NCBI GenBank assembly: GCA_007679095.1
Contig: VEFU01000016.1
Span: forward strand, 48,277 to 80,964
Direction of reading: 5' to 3'
Source of the DNA: Paenibacillus bovis
GTDB lineage: Bacteria; Bacillota; Bacilli; Bacillales; Bacillaceae_C
Length of the DNA: 32,688 bases
The notes beneath the pieces are model-generated. The model was not told where the DNA came from. It ran no database searches and saw only the letters and a list, made by a program, of their open reading frames with translations. A program made the position numbers and the translations under genes. How positions within the stretch are numbered: the stretch's first letter is position 1; each line of letters opens with the position of its first letter. Below are positions 16,455 through 26,436 of this stretch, piece after piece.

Positions 16455-16964
16455 ATGAAAAAATGGTATCAAAACAAATATGTAGCAGTAGTTTGGGCAG
16501 TATTAAGAATTTGGTTAGGAGTTCAATGGTTAGAAGCAGGTTGGCATAAACTAGGAGCATTTGATGCAAGCGGCTTTTTACAAGGGGCAATAGCTAAAGC
16601 AGGTGGGGAAGCACCGGTTGTTCAAGGTTGGTATGGAGCATTCCTTGAAACATTCGCAGTACCTAACGTAGAATTGTTTAACTTCCTAATACCAGTAGGA
16701 GAAGTCTTAGTAGGACTTGGCTTAATCTTTGGAGCATTAACAGCACCAGCATTAATCGCAGGAGCATTCATGAACCTAAACTTCTTGATGGCAGGAACAA
16801 TTAGCACAAACCCAATTCTTCTAACAGTAGCAATTGTTTTACTATTCGTAATCAAAGGGACTAAAGTTTATGGCTTGGATCATTTCTTAACAGTAGAAAA
16901 CTATAAGAAACTGAAAGGAAAAGGATTGTTTAAAAAAGGTGTACATGGTGCAGAAGCACACTAA
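16455..16964 (+). CDS. DoxX family membrane protein, copy 2
   Basis: Identical in length to copy 1 and different at 10 of 169 residues (for example G2K, R143H, A148E, E154G), so about 94% identical. The membrane segments and the C-terminal KKGVHGAEAH are conserved. AGGGGAGA precedes the ATG. A long stretch of DNA (about 86 bases from about 16619) is identical to copy 1, while other parts differ at synonymous sites. It ends at a strong terminator and carries its own upstream Rex-like site. The two copies may be redundant, or may assemble together. Confidence 0.88.
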   Translation: MKKWYQNKYVAVVWAVLRIWLGVQWLEAGWHKLGAFDASGFLQGAIAKAGGEAPVVQGWYGAFLETFAVPNVELFNFLIPVGEVLVGLGLIFGALTAPALIAGAFMNLNFLMAGTISTNPILLTVAIVLLFVIKGTKVYGLDHFLTVENYKKLKGKGLFKKGVHGAEAH

Positions 16965-16975
16965 TTTTAAGTAAT

Positions 16976-17006
16976 TAAAGCGACTTTCATTGAAAAGTCG
17001 CTTTTC
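16976..17006 (+). terminator. Terminator of the doxX pair
   Basis: AAAGCGACTTT pairs with AAAAGTCGCTTTT, six-base loop, followed by T-rich sequence. Confidence 0.88.
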
Positions 17007-17118
17007 TTTTGTTGATGCAGTGCTACGGTAATTCACTTCGCTAGTAATGTTCATCATGCTAGGTAAGATTTTAAGATATTCTTCTACTATGAGAATATCT
17101 CATTGTCCAAATTATAAA

Positions 17119-17182
17119 TGGAATTAAAGCCAAACTTTCTTGAAGGAAGATATTTCAAGCAATAGTTTGGCTTTTGATTCCA
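17119..17182. repeat. Long inverted repeat between doxX and yfhD
   Basis: TGGAATTAAAGCCAAACT (17119-17136) pairs with the sequence ending at 17182 (AGTTTGGCTTTTGATTCCA), one bulge. An inner CTTGAA/TTTCAAG arm pairs too. The core is a sequence relative (G/A and C/T changes) of the terminator arms at 8479 and 14966. It may terminate the minus-strand yfhE-yfhD unit or be a small mobile repeat. Confidence 0.7.
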
Positions 17183-17209
17183 TCTACATTTTAATTTTCG
17201 TTCAAAATC

Positions 17210-17395
17210 TTATGGATTTCTTCTTTTTGCTCTTTCGTCGGCAGCTTTTGATCTTGCCATAGCTTCCATGTCATCGTGGTCCGCTAATTCTTCGGAGAAT
17301 TCCACATCTAGACCATCAGATTTCATGTTTTTCGGAACTTGTGGCAGCTTTTGTGTATTTTTGTCACGTGCTCTTCTACGATCATCTCTACCCAT
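17210..17395 (-). CDS. yfhD: YfhD family small spore-associated protein
   Basis: A 61-residue highly charged protein. The YfhD pattern is clear: N-terminal MGRDDRRRARDKN, then KLPQVPKNMKSDGLDVEFSE, ELADHDDMEA, and an Ala/Lys/Arg-rich end. The biochemical role is unknown; family members are expressed in the forespore. AGGAGG lies 10 bases before the ATG at 17395. It follows yfhE on the minus strand after 73 bases, as a likely transcription unit. Confidence 0.88.
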   Translation of the reverse strand: MGRDDRRRARDKNTQKLPQVPKNMKSDGLDVEFSEELADHDDMEAMARSKAADERAKRRNP

Positions 17396-17468
17396 GTGAT
17401 AGAAACCTCCTAGTAGTGTTTGTGCAGGAGACCTGCCTCCATATTATTTACAACTTCGTATAAAAAAA

Positions 17469-17594
17469 TCATTTTCCTCTTCTTGGTGCGGAATATCCTC
17501 CAGCTTTGTCGGCTCTTTGGAATTCCCTTGAATAAAGCACTTCCTGGGTATTAGACAATGTACTCTTTGTTTGAATATCTTTTCGCTTGCTCAT
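17469..17594 (-). CDS. yfhE: YfhE family small protein
   Basis: A 41-residue protein. After a Lys-rich start it has the family signature TLSNTQEVLYSREFQRADKA and a Gly/Arg/Lys-rich tail. AAGGAG lies nine bases before the ATG at 17594. Its position directly upstream of yfhD matches the neighbourhood in B. subtilis. Function unknown; probably expressed during sporulation, by association. Confidence 0.82.
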   Translation of the reverse strand: MSKRKDIQTKSTLSNTQEVLYSREFQRADKAGGYSAPRRGK

Positions 17595-17757
17595 TTTATC
17601 CAACTCCTTCATTGTGCTTGTAAGTCTCTATGTGTACCAATAGAAACTTATGTATTTTTAATACTGTTTCATTTTTGCCGAACATGATAATAAACATACG
17701 TCTAGAAAATTATGATAAAATAGTGGTTAATATTGAAACATTAAAAGGATGATGTGT

Positions 17758-18549
17758 ATGCCTATCATCACAAAGATTTCTACTCAAAAAAATACAAAAG
17801 ATCGCTATAATATTTTTCTTGATGAAAAATTTGCTTTTGGTGTAGATGAGGAAGTATTAATTCGGTTTGATTTACGAAAGGGAAAAGAGCTTTCAGAGCT
17901 TGATCTTATACAAATTCAGCATGAAGATGAAATAAGAAAAGCATTTAATGCTGCAATTCAGTTTTTGTCCTATCGAATGCGCTCAGAGCAAGAAGTTCGT
18001 ACATATTTAAAAAAGAAAGAATGGGACGAGCCTGTTGTAGAAGCGGTTGTACAGAAACTGTATGAAAGAAAGTACTTGGATGATAAAGAGTTTGCTTGTG
18101 CCTATGTCAGAACTCAAATCAATGGTGGAAAAAAAGGTCCAAATATCATTAGCCAAGAATTAAAGGAAAAAGGAATCTCCTCTATTCATATAGAATATGC
18201 GCTAGAAGAATATAAGGTGGATCAACAAATCGAACATGCAATAAACTTAGGTAATAAAGTAGTGAAACAAAATCAAAAACATTCGCAACGAATTCTAAAA
18301 CAAAAAATCGAACAATTTTTACTAACAAAAGGATTTAGTTTCGATATTATTTCCATTGCACTTGAGGAAGTAAAGTATGAAAAAGATGAGGCAGATGAAT
18401 GGCAAGCCTTAAGAGCACAAGCAGACAAGCTGCAACGAAAGTATCGAGCGTTCGAAGGGTTTGAATATGAACAGAAAATGAAACAAGCATTATTTCGTAA
18501 AGGATTTACTATTGAATTAATTGATCGCTATCTTAGTGAGAATGAATAG
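17758..18549 (+). CDS. recX: RecA regulator RecX
   Basis: Binds RecA filaments and modulates recombination and the SOS response. The 263-residue product has the Bacillus type of RecX, with an N-terminal region (PIITKISTQKNTKDRYNIFL) ahead of the three-helix repeats: RMRSEQEVRTYLKKKEW, DDKEFACAYVRTQI, and a C-terminal FRKGFTIELIDRYL. Several ATGs lie close together; AAAAGG (17743-17748) is correctly spaced only for the one at 17758. yfhH follows after 10 bases. Confidence 0.93.
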   Translation: MPIITKISTQKNTKDRYNIFLDEKFAFGVDEEVLIRFDLRKGKELSELDLIQIQHEDEIRKAFNAAIQFLSYRMRSEQEVRTYLKKKEWDEPVVEAVVQKLYERKYLDDKEFACAYVRTQINGGKKGPNIISQELKEKGISSIHIEYALEEYKVDQQIEHAINLGNKVVKQNQKHSQRILKQKIEQFLLTKGFSFDIISIALEEVKYEKDEADEWQALRAQADKLQRKYRAFEGFEYEQKMKQALFRKGFTIELIDRYLSENE

Positions 18550-18559
18550 GAGAATTGCT

Positions 18560-18874
18560 ATGCAACAAGAAAAAAGATATAGCCATATGACAGAAAGTGA
18601 ATTAAAACAAGAAATCGCTACATTAAAAGAAAAAGCACGTAAGGCTGAGCAACTAGGGATTGTGAATGAATATGCAGTTTTGGAAAGAAAAGCAACAATG
18701 GCTCAAGCTTATTTATTAGATCCGTCTGATTTTAAACCAGGAGAAATATATGCTATTGATGGTGCACCTGGAACGTATTTCAAAATTGATTACTTAAAAG
18801 GTGTTTTTGCCTGGGGATATCGACTTAATGGCGGAGGAAAAGAAGAAGCACTGCCGATTTCTTTGTTAAAATAA
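18560..18874 (+). CDS. yfhH: YfhH family protein
   Basis: A 104-residue soluble protein, the length of B. subtilis YfhH. It has a coiled-coil-like Lys/Glu N-terminal half (MTESELKQEIATLKEKARKA) and a beta-rich end with DGAPGTYFKIDYLKGVFAWGYR. AGGAGA, eight bases upstream, supports the ATG at 18560 rather than the longer frame overlapping recX. Function unknown. It is probably co-transcribed with recX and ends at an inverted repeat. Confidence 0.88.
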   Translation: MQQEKRYSHMTESELKQEIATLKEKARKAEQLGIVNEYAVLERKATMAQAYLLDPSDFKPGEIYAIDGAPGTYFKIDYLKGVFAWGYRLNGGGKEEALPISLLK

Positions 18875-18876
18875 AT

Positions 18877-18903
18877 ACGGTGCTCTACTAAGTAGAGCAC
18901 CGT
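18877..18903. terminator. Hairpin between convergent yfhH and the ypzG-like gene
   Basis: ACGGTGCTCTAC and GTAGAGCACCGT form a perfect 12-bp stem with a three-base loop. The minus-strand side is followed by a T-rich run (complement of 18865-18876); the + side is less T-rich. Confidence 0.8.
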
Positions 18904-18917
18904 GTTGTATGCTTTTA

Positions 18918-19082
18918 TTATTTTCTATACCTTGTTACTGCATCACGTCGTCTAACAATGTCTTGTTGCGTTTCTTCCGTTTGTCCGTTAACTTGTGAGC
19001 TACTATGTTTTGGTCGAAACCAACCTCGATTAAATGGACTAAGCTGTTTATTTAGGTGAGAATTTTCCCTGTTGATTGACAT
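18918..19082 (-). CDS. YpzG-like small protein
   Basis: A 54-residue protein from the ATG at 19082, with AAGGGGG about 10 bases upstream. It contains the YpzG-family block RPKHSSSQVNGQTEETQ (about 23-39), preceded by NRGWF. Family function is unknown; members appear in spore-formers. It lies 30 bases downstream of sspK on the same strand, so the two could be one unit. Confidence 0.75.
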   Translation of the reverse strand: MSINRENSHLNKQLSPFNRGWFRPKHSSSQVNGQTEETQQDIVRRRDAVTRYRK

Positions 19083-19112
19083 GGATGAGTATCCCCCTTA
19101 GAAACGTCTTAA

Positions 19113-19286
19113 TTACCATTCTTTTACATCATTATCGTCTCTTGCACCAGATGCACGCATTCTTTCTTGTGGAGCTGTATTGATGGAACCGTCAGCGCGT
19201 GTTGAAGCAAACTCAGCTTTTGCACGAGGCTCCCCTTGAAATTTATTTTTATTTTGGTTAGGGAAATTTTTTGCTTTGTTACGCAT
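19113..19286 (-). CDS. sspK: Small acid-soluble spore protein K
   Basis: A 57-residue spore core protein made in the forespore. It shows the SspK pattern [20 protein letters not shown], then [14 protein letters not shown] and [20 protein letters not shown] precedes the ATG at 19286. On the minus strand just upstream lies a short hairpin (CATGCGG/CCGCATG, 19307-19331) that overlaps a loose sigma-G-like pattern (GCATG-N17-CATGATG). That promoter would leave a very short leader, so it is uncertain. The C-terminal DVKEW end may be lineage-specific. Confidence 0.9.
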   Translation of the reverse strand: MRNKAKNFPNQNKNKFQGEPRAKAEFASTRADGSINTAPQERMRASGARDDNDVKEW

Positions 19287-19380
19287 TTAATAGCCTCCTT
19301 ATCCATCATGCGGAGTGGTTGTTCCCGCATGCTTTTATTATGGCTGAAAATCTGCAGCTTTATTAAAAAAAGTAGTTAGC

Positions 19381-20361
19381 TTAATCTGTCAAAATGCTTA
19401 ATTTTTTTCTCAGTTTATCTTCGCTGAAGATCCAGCCTGTATAGGAAGCAATAATTTCCATGTTATGATTTAATTGAACGATCGCTACAAATGGGTAGTG
19501 ACCATGACTACGGTACCTTAAATCAATGAAGCGTACTTCATAATAACCTGGAAATTCTCCAATCTCCCAACGATAAACGGGAGAGAAGGATAGAAAAGCT
19601 GACAAGTTCTTGTCTTTCTTCGCTGCATCTATAAGTGGTGATTTTGGTACAGGAATTCGTTGGAACTTATCAAAAATAGTAATAGAACGTTTAAACGCAC
19701 GTCCCACATAGAAATAATCTTTTGTTATCACTGCGATTCTCCACTGATGAAGCCTCATCGTAGGAGAAATAATAATTTCATCGGCATTTGGTATTGTTTT
19801 TAATACAGCCGATTTAACAGCGCGTTGCATGATGAAACGCAGTATATAGTATAATACGATGACTATATACATCAGTAGAAATGTTAGACCTGGATCTGCT
19901 CCAAATAACCATAATAGGATTCCAATTACATGTAGTCCAAATATAATCGGGTCAAATGTGTTAATAACACCAAGTGCGACCCATTTTGCTGAGAAAGGTC
20001 GTAATGCTTGGGTGCCATAGGCATTAAATATATCCACAAAAACATGGAGAAATACGGCTATAAAAGACCAAATCCAAAGATGTAATACATTAGCTTCTGG
20101 AAAAATAATGGAAACAAATGCTGTTACAACTAATGGCCATAATAACACGGCTGGTATCGAGTGAGTGATACCACGATGATTACGAAGATAAACAGCATTA
20201 TTGCGTAATTTTAGGAATGTATCAATATCAGGGATTTGCGAACCAATGATTGCAGCAACCAACACACTATTTGCGTTGACACTTGTTTCTGAAACAACGG
20301 GGTCAAGTGTTGCAAGACCGCCAATTGCAATCCCCATAACAACATGTGTAGCAGTATCCAA
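19381..20361 (-). CDS. yfhP: YfhP, membrane-bound metal-dependent hydrolase family (DUF457)
   Basis: A membrane protein of 326 residues; the family is named a putative metal-dependent hydrolase and has no confirmed substrate. The N-terminus DTATHVVMG and the NHRGITHSIP motif supply the conserved His residues, IPDIDTFLK the acidic ones. Several membrane segments fill the first half; the C-terminal third is soluble. The start is a TTG at 20361 with a strong AAGGAGG seven to eight bases upstream; the frame continues much further (to 20661) but that part overlaps mutY on the other strand and lacks family similarity. It is divergent from mutY, as in B. subtilis. Confidence 0.88.
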   Translation of the reverse strand: MDTATHVVMGIAIGGLATLDPVVSETSVNANSVLVAAIIGSQIPDIDTFLKLRNNAVYLRNHRGITHSIPAVLLWPLVVTAFVSIIFPEANVLHLWIWSFIAVFLHVFVDIFNAYGTQALRPFSAKWVALGVINTFDPIIFGLHVIGILLWLFGADPGLTFLLMYIVIVLYYILRFIMQRAVKSAVLKTIPNADEIIISPTMRLHQWRIAVITKDYFYVGRAFKRSITIFDKFQRIPVPKSPLIDAAKKDKNLSAFLSFSPVYRWEIGEFPGYYEVRFIDLRYRSHGHYPFVAIVQLNHNMEIIASYTGWIFSEDKLRKKLSILTD

Positions 20362-20491
20362 TCTAAGTCCTCCTTCAAGAAGGGATGTTCTAATAAATAA
20401 TATTATATTCAACAGAGATAAATGCAATAAGGGTATATATCTATTATTCCCTAATAATAAGTGAATTAACGTATTTTTAGGAGCTTTGATT

Positions 20492-22390
<1,899 letters not shown>

Positions 22391-22392
<2 letters not shown>

Positions 22393-22414
22393 AACGTTGA
22401 TACGCTAACGTTTT
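22391..22414 (+). terminator. Hairpin after fabL
   Basis: AAAACGTT and AACGTTTT enclose eight bases and overlap the fabL stop. The following T-run is short, so termination is likely but not certain. Confidence 0.6.
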
Positions 22415-22509
22415 CAGCACATACTCTTAAAAAAATAAATTTTTATTTATGTATTTTGGATAATTACTCTACGTTTGGTTACATTATCAAACGTGGAGGT
22501 GAGAAAAAC

Positions 22510-22701
22510 ATGGCTAAGAGATCAAAATCAGGCACTAATGCACAAGAAGTAAGACAACAAAACGCTCAATCAGCTAGCGGTTCTCAAGGGAATTTTGGAA
22601 CTGAGTTCGCAAGCGAAACTGATGTACAACAAGTGAAGCAACAAAACCAACAAGCTGAATCAAGAAAAGCAAAAAATTCTGGTAACGCTGGACAACAATA
22701 A
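22510..22701 (+). CDS. sspE: Gamma-type small acid-soluble spore protein
   Basis: A 63-residue, Gln/Asn/Ser-rich forespore protein that serves as an amino acid reserve at germination. It shows the repeated gamma-SASP pattern: AQEVRQQNAQSA, GNFGTEFASET with the GPR-type cleavage context, DVQQVKQQNQQAE. This copy has about one and a half repeats, shorter than the B. subtilis 84-residue form. GGAGGTGAG precedes the ATG at 22510. Forespore expression is expected from the family; no promoter could be fixed with confidence. A strong terminator follows. Confidence 0.93.
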   Translation: MAKRSKSGTNAQEVRQQNAQSASGSQGNFGTEFASETDVQQVKQQNQQAESRKAKNSGNAGQQ

Positions 22702-22711
22702 CCCCAGCATG

Positions 22712-22750
22712 AGGATCTGACTTTTATTAAAAGTTAGATCCTTATTTTTT
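22712..22750 (+). terminator. Terminator of sspE
   Basis: AGGATCTGACTTTT and AAAAGTTAGATCCT pair around a four-base loop with one mismatch, then a T-run. Confidence 0.88.
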
Positions 22751-22883
22751 GTTGTAGTTCAAAAGCATTCCTTTTACCTTCTAAACCCCATTTGTTTTAA
22801 AATGTCTAAGAAAACGATATAATAGTAAAAAATGAAAACGAAAAGAAGATTATTCTTTGGAATATGGAAAGTAGGGGAAAATG

Positions 22884-23414
22884 ATGGGGATTCCCGTGGA
22901 AGGTGAAGATATTCAAATTCATAGTTATAAACATAATGGTAAGTTACATCGTGTTTGGGAAGAAACAAAAGTATTAAAAGCGACGAAACATCTTGTAATA
23001 GGTGGGAATGATCGTACACTTGTTACAGAATCAGATGGAAGAACTTGGATTACTAGAGAACCTGCCATTTGTTATTTTCATACGGACTTATGGTTTAATA
23101 TCATCGCAATGATTCGTGAGGATGGAATTTATTATTACTGTAATCTCGGCTCTCCGTATGTGTATGATAATGAGGCTTTAAAATATATTGATTATGATTT
23201 AGATGTGAAAGTTTTCCCTGATATGACATATACGCTACTAGATGAGGACGAATATGAATTTCACAAGCTACATATGGGTTATCCAGATGTAATTGACCAT
23301 ATTTTAAAAAGAAATGTGGACAAACTAGTACGCTGGATACGACAACGAAAAGGGCCTTTTTCACATGATTTTATTGATACATGGTATGACCGTTATTTAA
23401 TGTATCGAAGTTAA
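22884..23414 (+). CDS. ygaC: Nucleoside tri-/diphosphate phosphatase family (DUF402/UPF0374)
   Basis: A cytosolic metal-dependent phosphatase family; the Staphylococcus aureus Ntdp member hydrolyses nucleoside tri- and diphosphates. The protein follows the YgaC pattern: [51 protein letters not shown] (in part, acidic metal site) and IRQRKGPF near the end. The 176-residue length from the second of two adjacent ATGs (22884) equals the B. subtilis protein and gives better spacing to AGGGGA. It has its own terminator. Confidence 0.92.
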   Translation: MGIPVEGEDIQIHSYKHNGKLHRVWEETKVLKATKHLVIGGNDRTLVTESDGRTWITREPAICYFHTDLWFNIIAMIREDGIYYYCNLGSPYVYDNEALKYIDYDLDVKVFPDMTYTLLDEDEYEFHKLHMGYPDVIDHILKRNVDKLVRWIRQRKGPFSHDFIDTWYDRYLMYRS

Positions 23415-23420
23415 TTTTGG

Positions 23421-23452
23421 AACCTGTTGTCTATTTTAACAACAGGTTTTTA
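23421..23452 (+). terminator. Terminator of ygaC
   Basis: AACCTGTTGT (23421-23430) pairs with ACAACAGGTT (23439-23448), followed by T's. Confidence 0.88.
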
Positions 23453-23475
23453 ACATTTTATTGGGGGTAATACGT

Positions 23476-25236
23476 TTGGGGGTTATGAAACGGTATTTAC
23501 AATTTGTAAAACCATATCGCTGGAAAATTGTCGCAACATTACTGATTGGAGTTATGAAATTTGCGATTCCGCTATTGATTCCAATATTAATGAAGTATGT
23601 GATTGATGATGTAATTGGTTCGGAATCCTTAACTGCTGATGAGCAAACTCGCAAGTTATTTATTACGATGGGCATTATGCTGATTATCTTTGTGGGTATC
23701 AGGCCACCAATTGAATACTATCGGCAATATTTTGCCCAATGGACAGCTAGTAAAATATTATATGATATTCGTGATCGCTTATTTACACACATCCAAAAGC
23801 TAAGTTTCAAATTTTATTCTAATACTCGAGCTGGGGAAGTTATTTCAAGAGTTATAAATGATGTAGAACAAACAAAGGATTTTGTCATTACAGGATTGAT
23901 GAATCTGTGGTTAGATGCAACAACAGTGTTAATTGCAATCACGATTATGTTGACGATGGATGTACCACTTACTGTAGTGGCGATCATTGTATTCCCGCTG
24001 TATATTTTTTCAGTACGATATTTTTTCGGCAACTTACGAAAACTGACTCGCCAGCGGTCACAAGCACTTGCAGAAGTGCAAAGTTACTTACATGAGAGAG
24101 TTGCGGGAATGTCCGTTATTAAGAGCTTTGCAATTGAAGACCATGAACAGAAACAATTTGATCGCAACAATGCTAATTTCTTAAATAAGGCACTTAATCA
24201 TACGAGGTGGACAGCAAAGGCTTTCTCTGTTGTAAATACAATTACTGATTTAGCACCACTAATTGTTATTACATATGCAGGTTATCAAGTGATTCATAAT
24301 GATCTCACTGTAGGTACACTCGTAGCATTCATGGGCTATGTGGAAAGACTATACAATCCACTTAGAAGACTTGTTAATGCCTCTACTACTCTTACTCAAT
24401 CCATTGCATCGATGGATCGTGTATTTGAATTAATTGATGAAAAATATGATATTGAAGATGCTCCTGATGCGAAAGAATTAACAAATGTGGTCGGAAATAT
24501 TACATTTGAAAATGTTCATTTTGCCTATGATGAAAAAGAAAAGCCTGTACTGAAAAATATAAATTTAGATGTGAAAGCCGGAGAAACCATTGCTTTTGTT
24601 GGAATGAGTGGAGGAGGTAAATCATCTCTCGTCAGTCTTGTTCCTAGATTTTATGATGTAACAAAAGGCAGGATTTTACTTGATGGAGTAGATATTAGAA
24701 AACTTAAAGTTCGTAGCTTGCGTGATAAAATTGGGATGGTACTTCAAGATAATATTTTATTTAGTGAATCTGTTAAAGAAAATATTTTGCTTGGGAAACC
24801 TACTGGAACAGATCAAGAGGTATTTGCAGCAGCTGAAGCAGCCAATGCGCAAGAATTTATTGAGAATTTACCAGAAGGTTATGATACAAAAGTTGGTGAA
24901 CGTGGAGTGAAGCTTTCAGGAGGGCAGAAACAAAGGGTTGCAATAGCCCGTGTGTTTATTAAAAATCCTCCAATTCTCATATTAGATGAAGCAACCTCTG
25001 CACTTGATTTGGAAAGTGAGCATTTGATTCAAGAAGCAATCGAAAAGCTTGCAAAAAATCGAACAACATTTATCATAGCGCACAGGTTATCTACCATAAC
25101 ACATGCAGATAGAATTGTGTTAATTGAACATGGGGAGATTGTTGAAATCGGTACGCATGAAGAATTAATGAAAAAACAAGGGCATTATTACCAATTATTC
25201 CAAGTGCAAAATCTAAACGTCACACAAGAAACATGA
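23476..25236 (+). CDS. ygaD: ABC transporter, fused membrane and ATPase domains (YgaD)
   Basis: A half-transporter expected to dimerise as an exporter of lipid, peptide or drug type; substrate unknown. Six membrane helices occupy about residues 1-310. The nucleotide-binding domain follows, with Walker [10 protein letters not shown], the signature [14 protein letters not shown], Walker [13 protein letters not shown] and the H-loop IIAHRLST. The start is probably the TTG at 23476, eight bases after TTGGGGG; the ATG at 23485 is only about two bases from a second GGGGG. It has no partner gene. Confidence 0.93.
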   Translation: MGVMKRYLQFVKPYRWKIVATLLIGVMKFAIPLLIPILMKYVIDDVIGSESLTADEQTRKLFITMGIMLIIFVGIRPPIEYYRQYFAQWTASKILYDIRDRLFTHIQKLSFKFYSNTRAGEVISRVINDVEQTKDFVITGLMNLWLDATTVLIAITIMLTMDVPLTVVAIIVFPLYIFSVRYFFGNLRKLTRQRSQALAEVQSYLHERVAGMSVIKSFAIEDHEQKQFDRNNANFLNKALNHTRWTAKAFSVVNTITDLAPLIVITYAGYQVIHNDLTVGTLVAFMGYVERLYNPLRRLVNASTTLTQSIASMDRVFELIDEKYDIEDAPDAKELTNVVGNITFENVHFAYDEKEKPVLKNINLDVKAGETIAFVGMSGGGKSSLVSLVPRFYDVTKGRILLDGVDIRKLKVRSLRDKIGMVLQDNILFSESVKENILLGKPTGTDQEVFAAAEAANAQEFIENLPEGYDTKVGERGVKLSGGQKQRVAIARVFIKNPPILILDEATSALDLESEHLIQEAIEKLAKNRTTFIIAHRLSTITHADRIVLIEHGEIVEIGTHEELMKKQGHYYQLFQVQNLNVTQET

Positions 25237-25245
25237 AAGAAAGAA

Positions 25246-25285
25246 AAGCGGAAGGTGCCTGTAGCTAGGCAATCAGCACCGCGGA
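25246..25285. repeat. Short GC-rich palindromic repeat fragment
   Basis: GCGGAAGGTGCCTGTAGC and following bases form nested hairpins (GGTGC/GCACC, GCCT/AGGC). They stand out in base composition from the flanks and resemble a common Bacillus intergenic repeat. Only one copy is in the window, so the assignment is tentative. Confidence 0.45.
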
Positions 25286-25304
25286 GCTCTCCTTAAAGAT
25301 AGAA

Positions 25305-25346
25305 AAAAGTTCTAGGATTAATTTCTTCCTAGAACTTTTCGTTTTT
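25305..25346. terminator. Bidirectional terminator of ygaD and ygaE
   Basis: AAAAGTTCTAGGA (25305-25317) and TCCTAGAACTTTT (25327-25339) form a perfect 13-bp stem with T-runs on both outer sides. The right arm codes for the last residues of the minus-strand ygaE. Confidence 0.9.
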
Positions 25347-26403
25347 TCTTTACTTCTTTCTGATGGAACTTTTGTGAAGAACGGATGAGACGTTCTAATT
25401 TTTCCAGGTGTTCTTCATATTCCATTAGTGCTGAGAGGATGCGCATTAAATGAAAAGCCTCGAAATCATCCTCTGATTCGTTATTTCTAATTTCTTTTAT
25501 TAATGATTCGATCAGTTGCACGCGATTAAAGTCTTCATCGAGTAGTGAATCAAGTCGGATTTCTTGCCTTACTTTTCCAACGTACTTTAATAGAAGTTGT
25601 TCATGGTAGCTTAGTAAGAAATCGAGATGATCCCTCATGTTCATTTGAATAGAATGAGTTAGTTGTTGCAATATATTTTCATGCCGTTGTAATAAGGTTA
25701 ATATTTCATGACTTTGTTCTGTTACATGAATCATTTGACGATAAATCACTAGTTTGCGCATTTTATTAATTCCGTGTTTTTGAAAGTAATTTCGCTCTTC
25801 TTGGTACATGGAATATAATTGATTTAATTCTTTAATTCTATTTTTTATCGAACCAAGATCTTTTCTTAGTAGACGCCATTCCGATGCAAAACGACTTGTG
25901 AGTCGCATCCATCTAAATATATCTGCATTTACATCCGTTATACTTTGAAATAGTTTTGTTTCATACTTTGGAGGTAAAAAGATAAAATTTACTACAAATG
26001 CAGATAGGATCCCCAATAAGATTGTTGACGGCCGCAAAATGGCAAGTTGCAGGAAATCATTAGCCGGGGCAGTCATAATGGCAATGATGGTAACTAGAGC
26101 TAGACGAATAGAATTTTCCAGCTTTAATGTAACCATGATAATTATTGCTAAGATGGCTGCAAACCCAACAATTAAGGTATGATTACCGAATATTAATATG
26201 AAAATAATGGCGAGTATGGCACCGATTATATTACCTTGTATTTGCTCTATAACAGATAAATACGATCGATAAATAGTAGGTTGGATTGCAAAAATCGCTG
26301 CTATACCAGCAAAAACAGGAGTAGGCAAATGCAGAAGCTCCGATACATAAAGTGCCAATGTAATGGCAATTCCCGTTTTTAACATGCGGGCCCCAAGCTT
26401 CAT
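25318..26403 (-). CDS. ygaE: FUSC/aromatic acid exporter-like membrane protein (YgaE)
   Basis: An inner-membrane protein of the DUF939/ArAE-like family; export of aromatic or organic acids is the family guess, not shown. The N-terminal half (about 1-145) has several membrane segments, with the family start KTGIAITLALYVSELL and GIAAIFAIQPTIYRS. The C-terminal half is a long, charged, helical cytoplasmic domain. At 361 residues it fits YgaE. The ATG at 26403 has AAAGGAAA upstream. It follows gsaB by 33 bases on the same strand and probably shares a transcript. Confidence 0.86.
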   Translation of the reverse strand: MKLGARMLKTGIAITLALYVSELLHLPTPVFAGIAAIFAIQPTIYRSYLSVIEQIQGNIIGAILAIIFILIFGNHTLIVGFAAILAIIIMVTLKLENSIRLALVTIIAIMTAPANDFLQLAILRPSTILLGILSAFVVNFIFLPPKYETKLFQSITDVNADIFRWMRLTSRFASEWRLLRKDLGSIKNRIKELNQLYSMYQEERNYFQKHGINKMRKLVIYRQMIHVTEQSHEILTLLQRHENILQQLTHSIQMNMRDHLDFLLSYHEQLLLKYVGKVRQEIRLDSLLDEDFNRVQLIESLIKEIRNNESEDDFEAFHLMRILSALMEYEEHLEKLERLIRSSQKFHQKEVKKKRKVLGRN

Positions 26404-26436
26404 ATCATCAATTTCCTTTCTTAAGGCAGTGCCCCG

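Noticed and set aside
22441-22509. A sigma-G promoter for sspE (GATAA-N18-CATTATC)
   Set aside because: Its start point would fall at the ribosome binding site, leaving almost no leader, so I did not call it.
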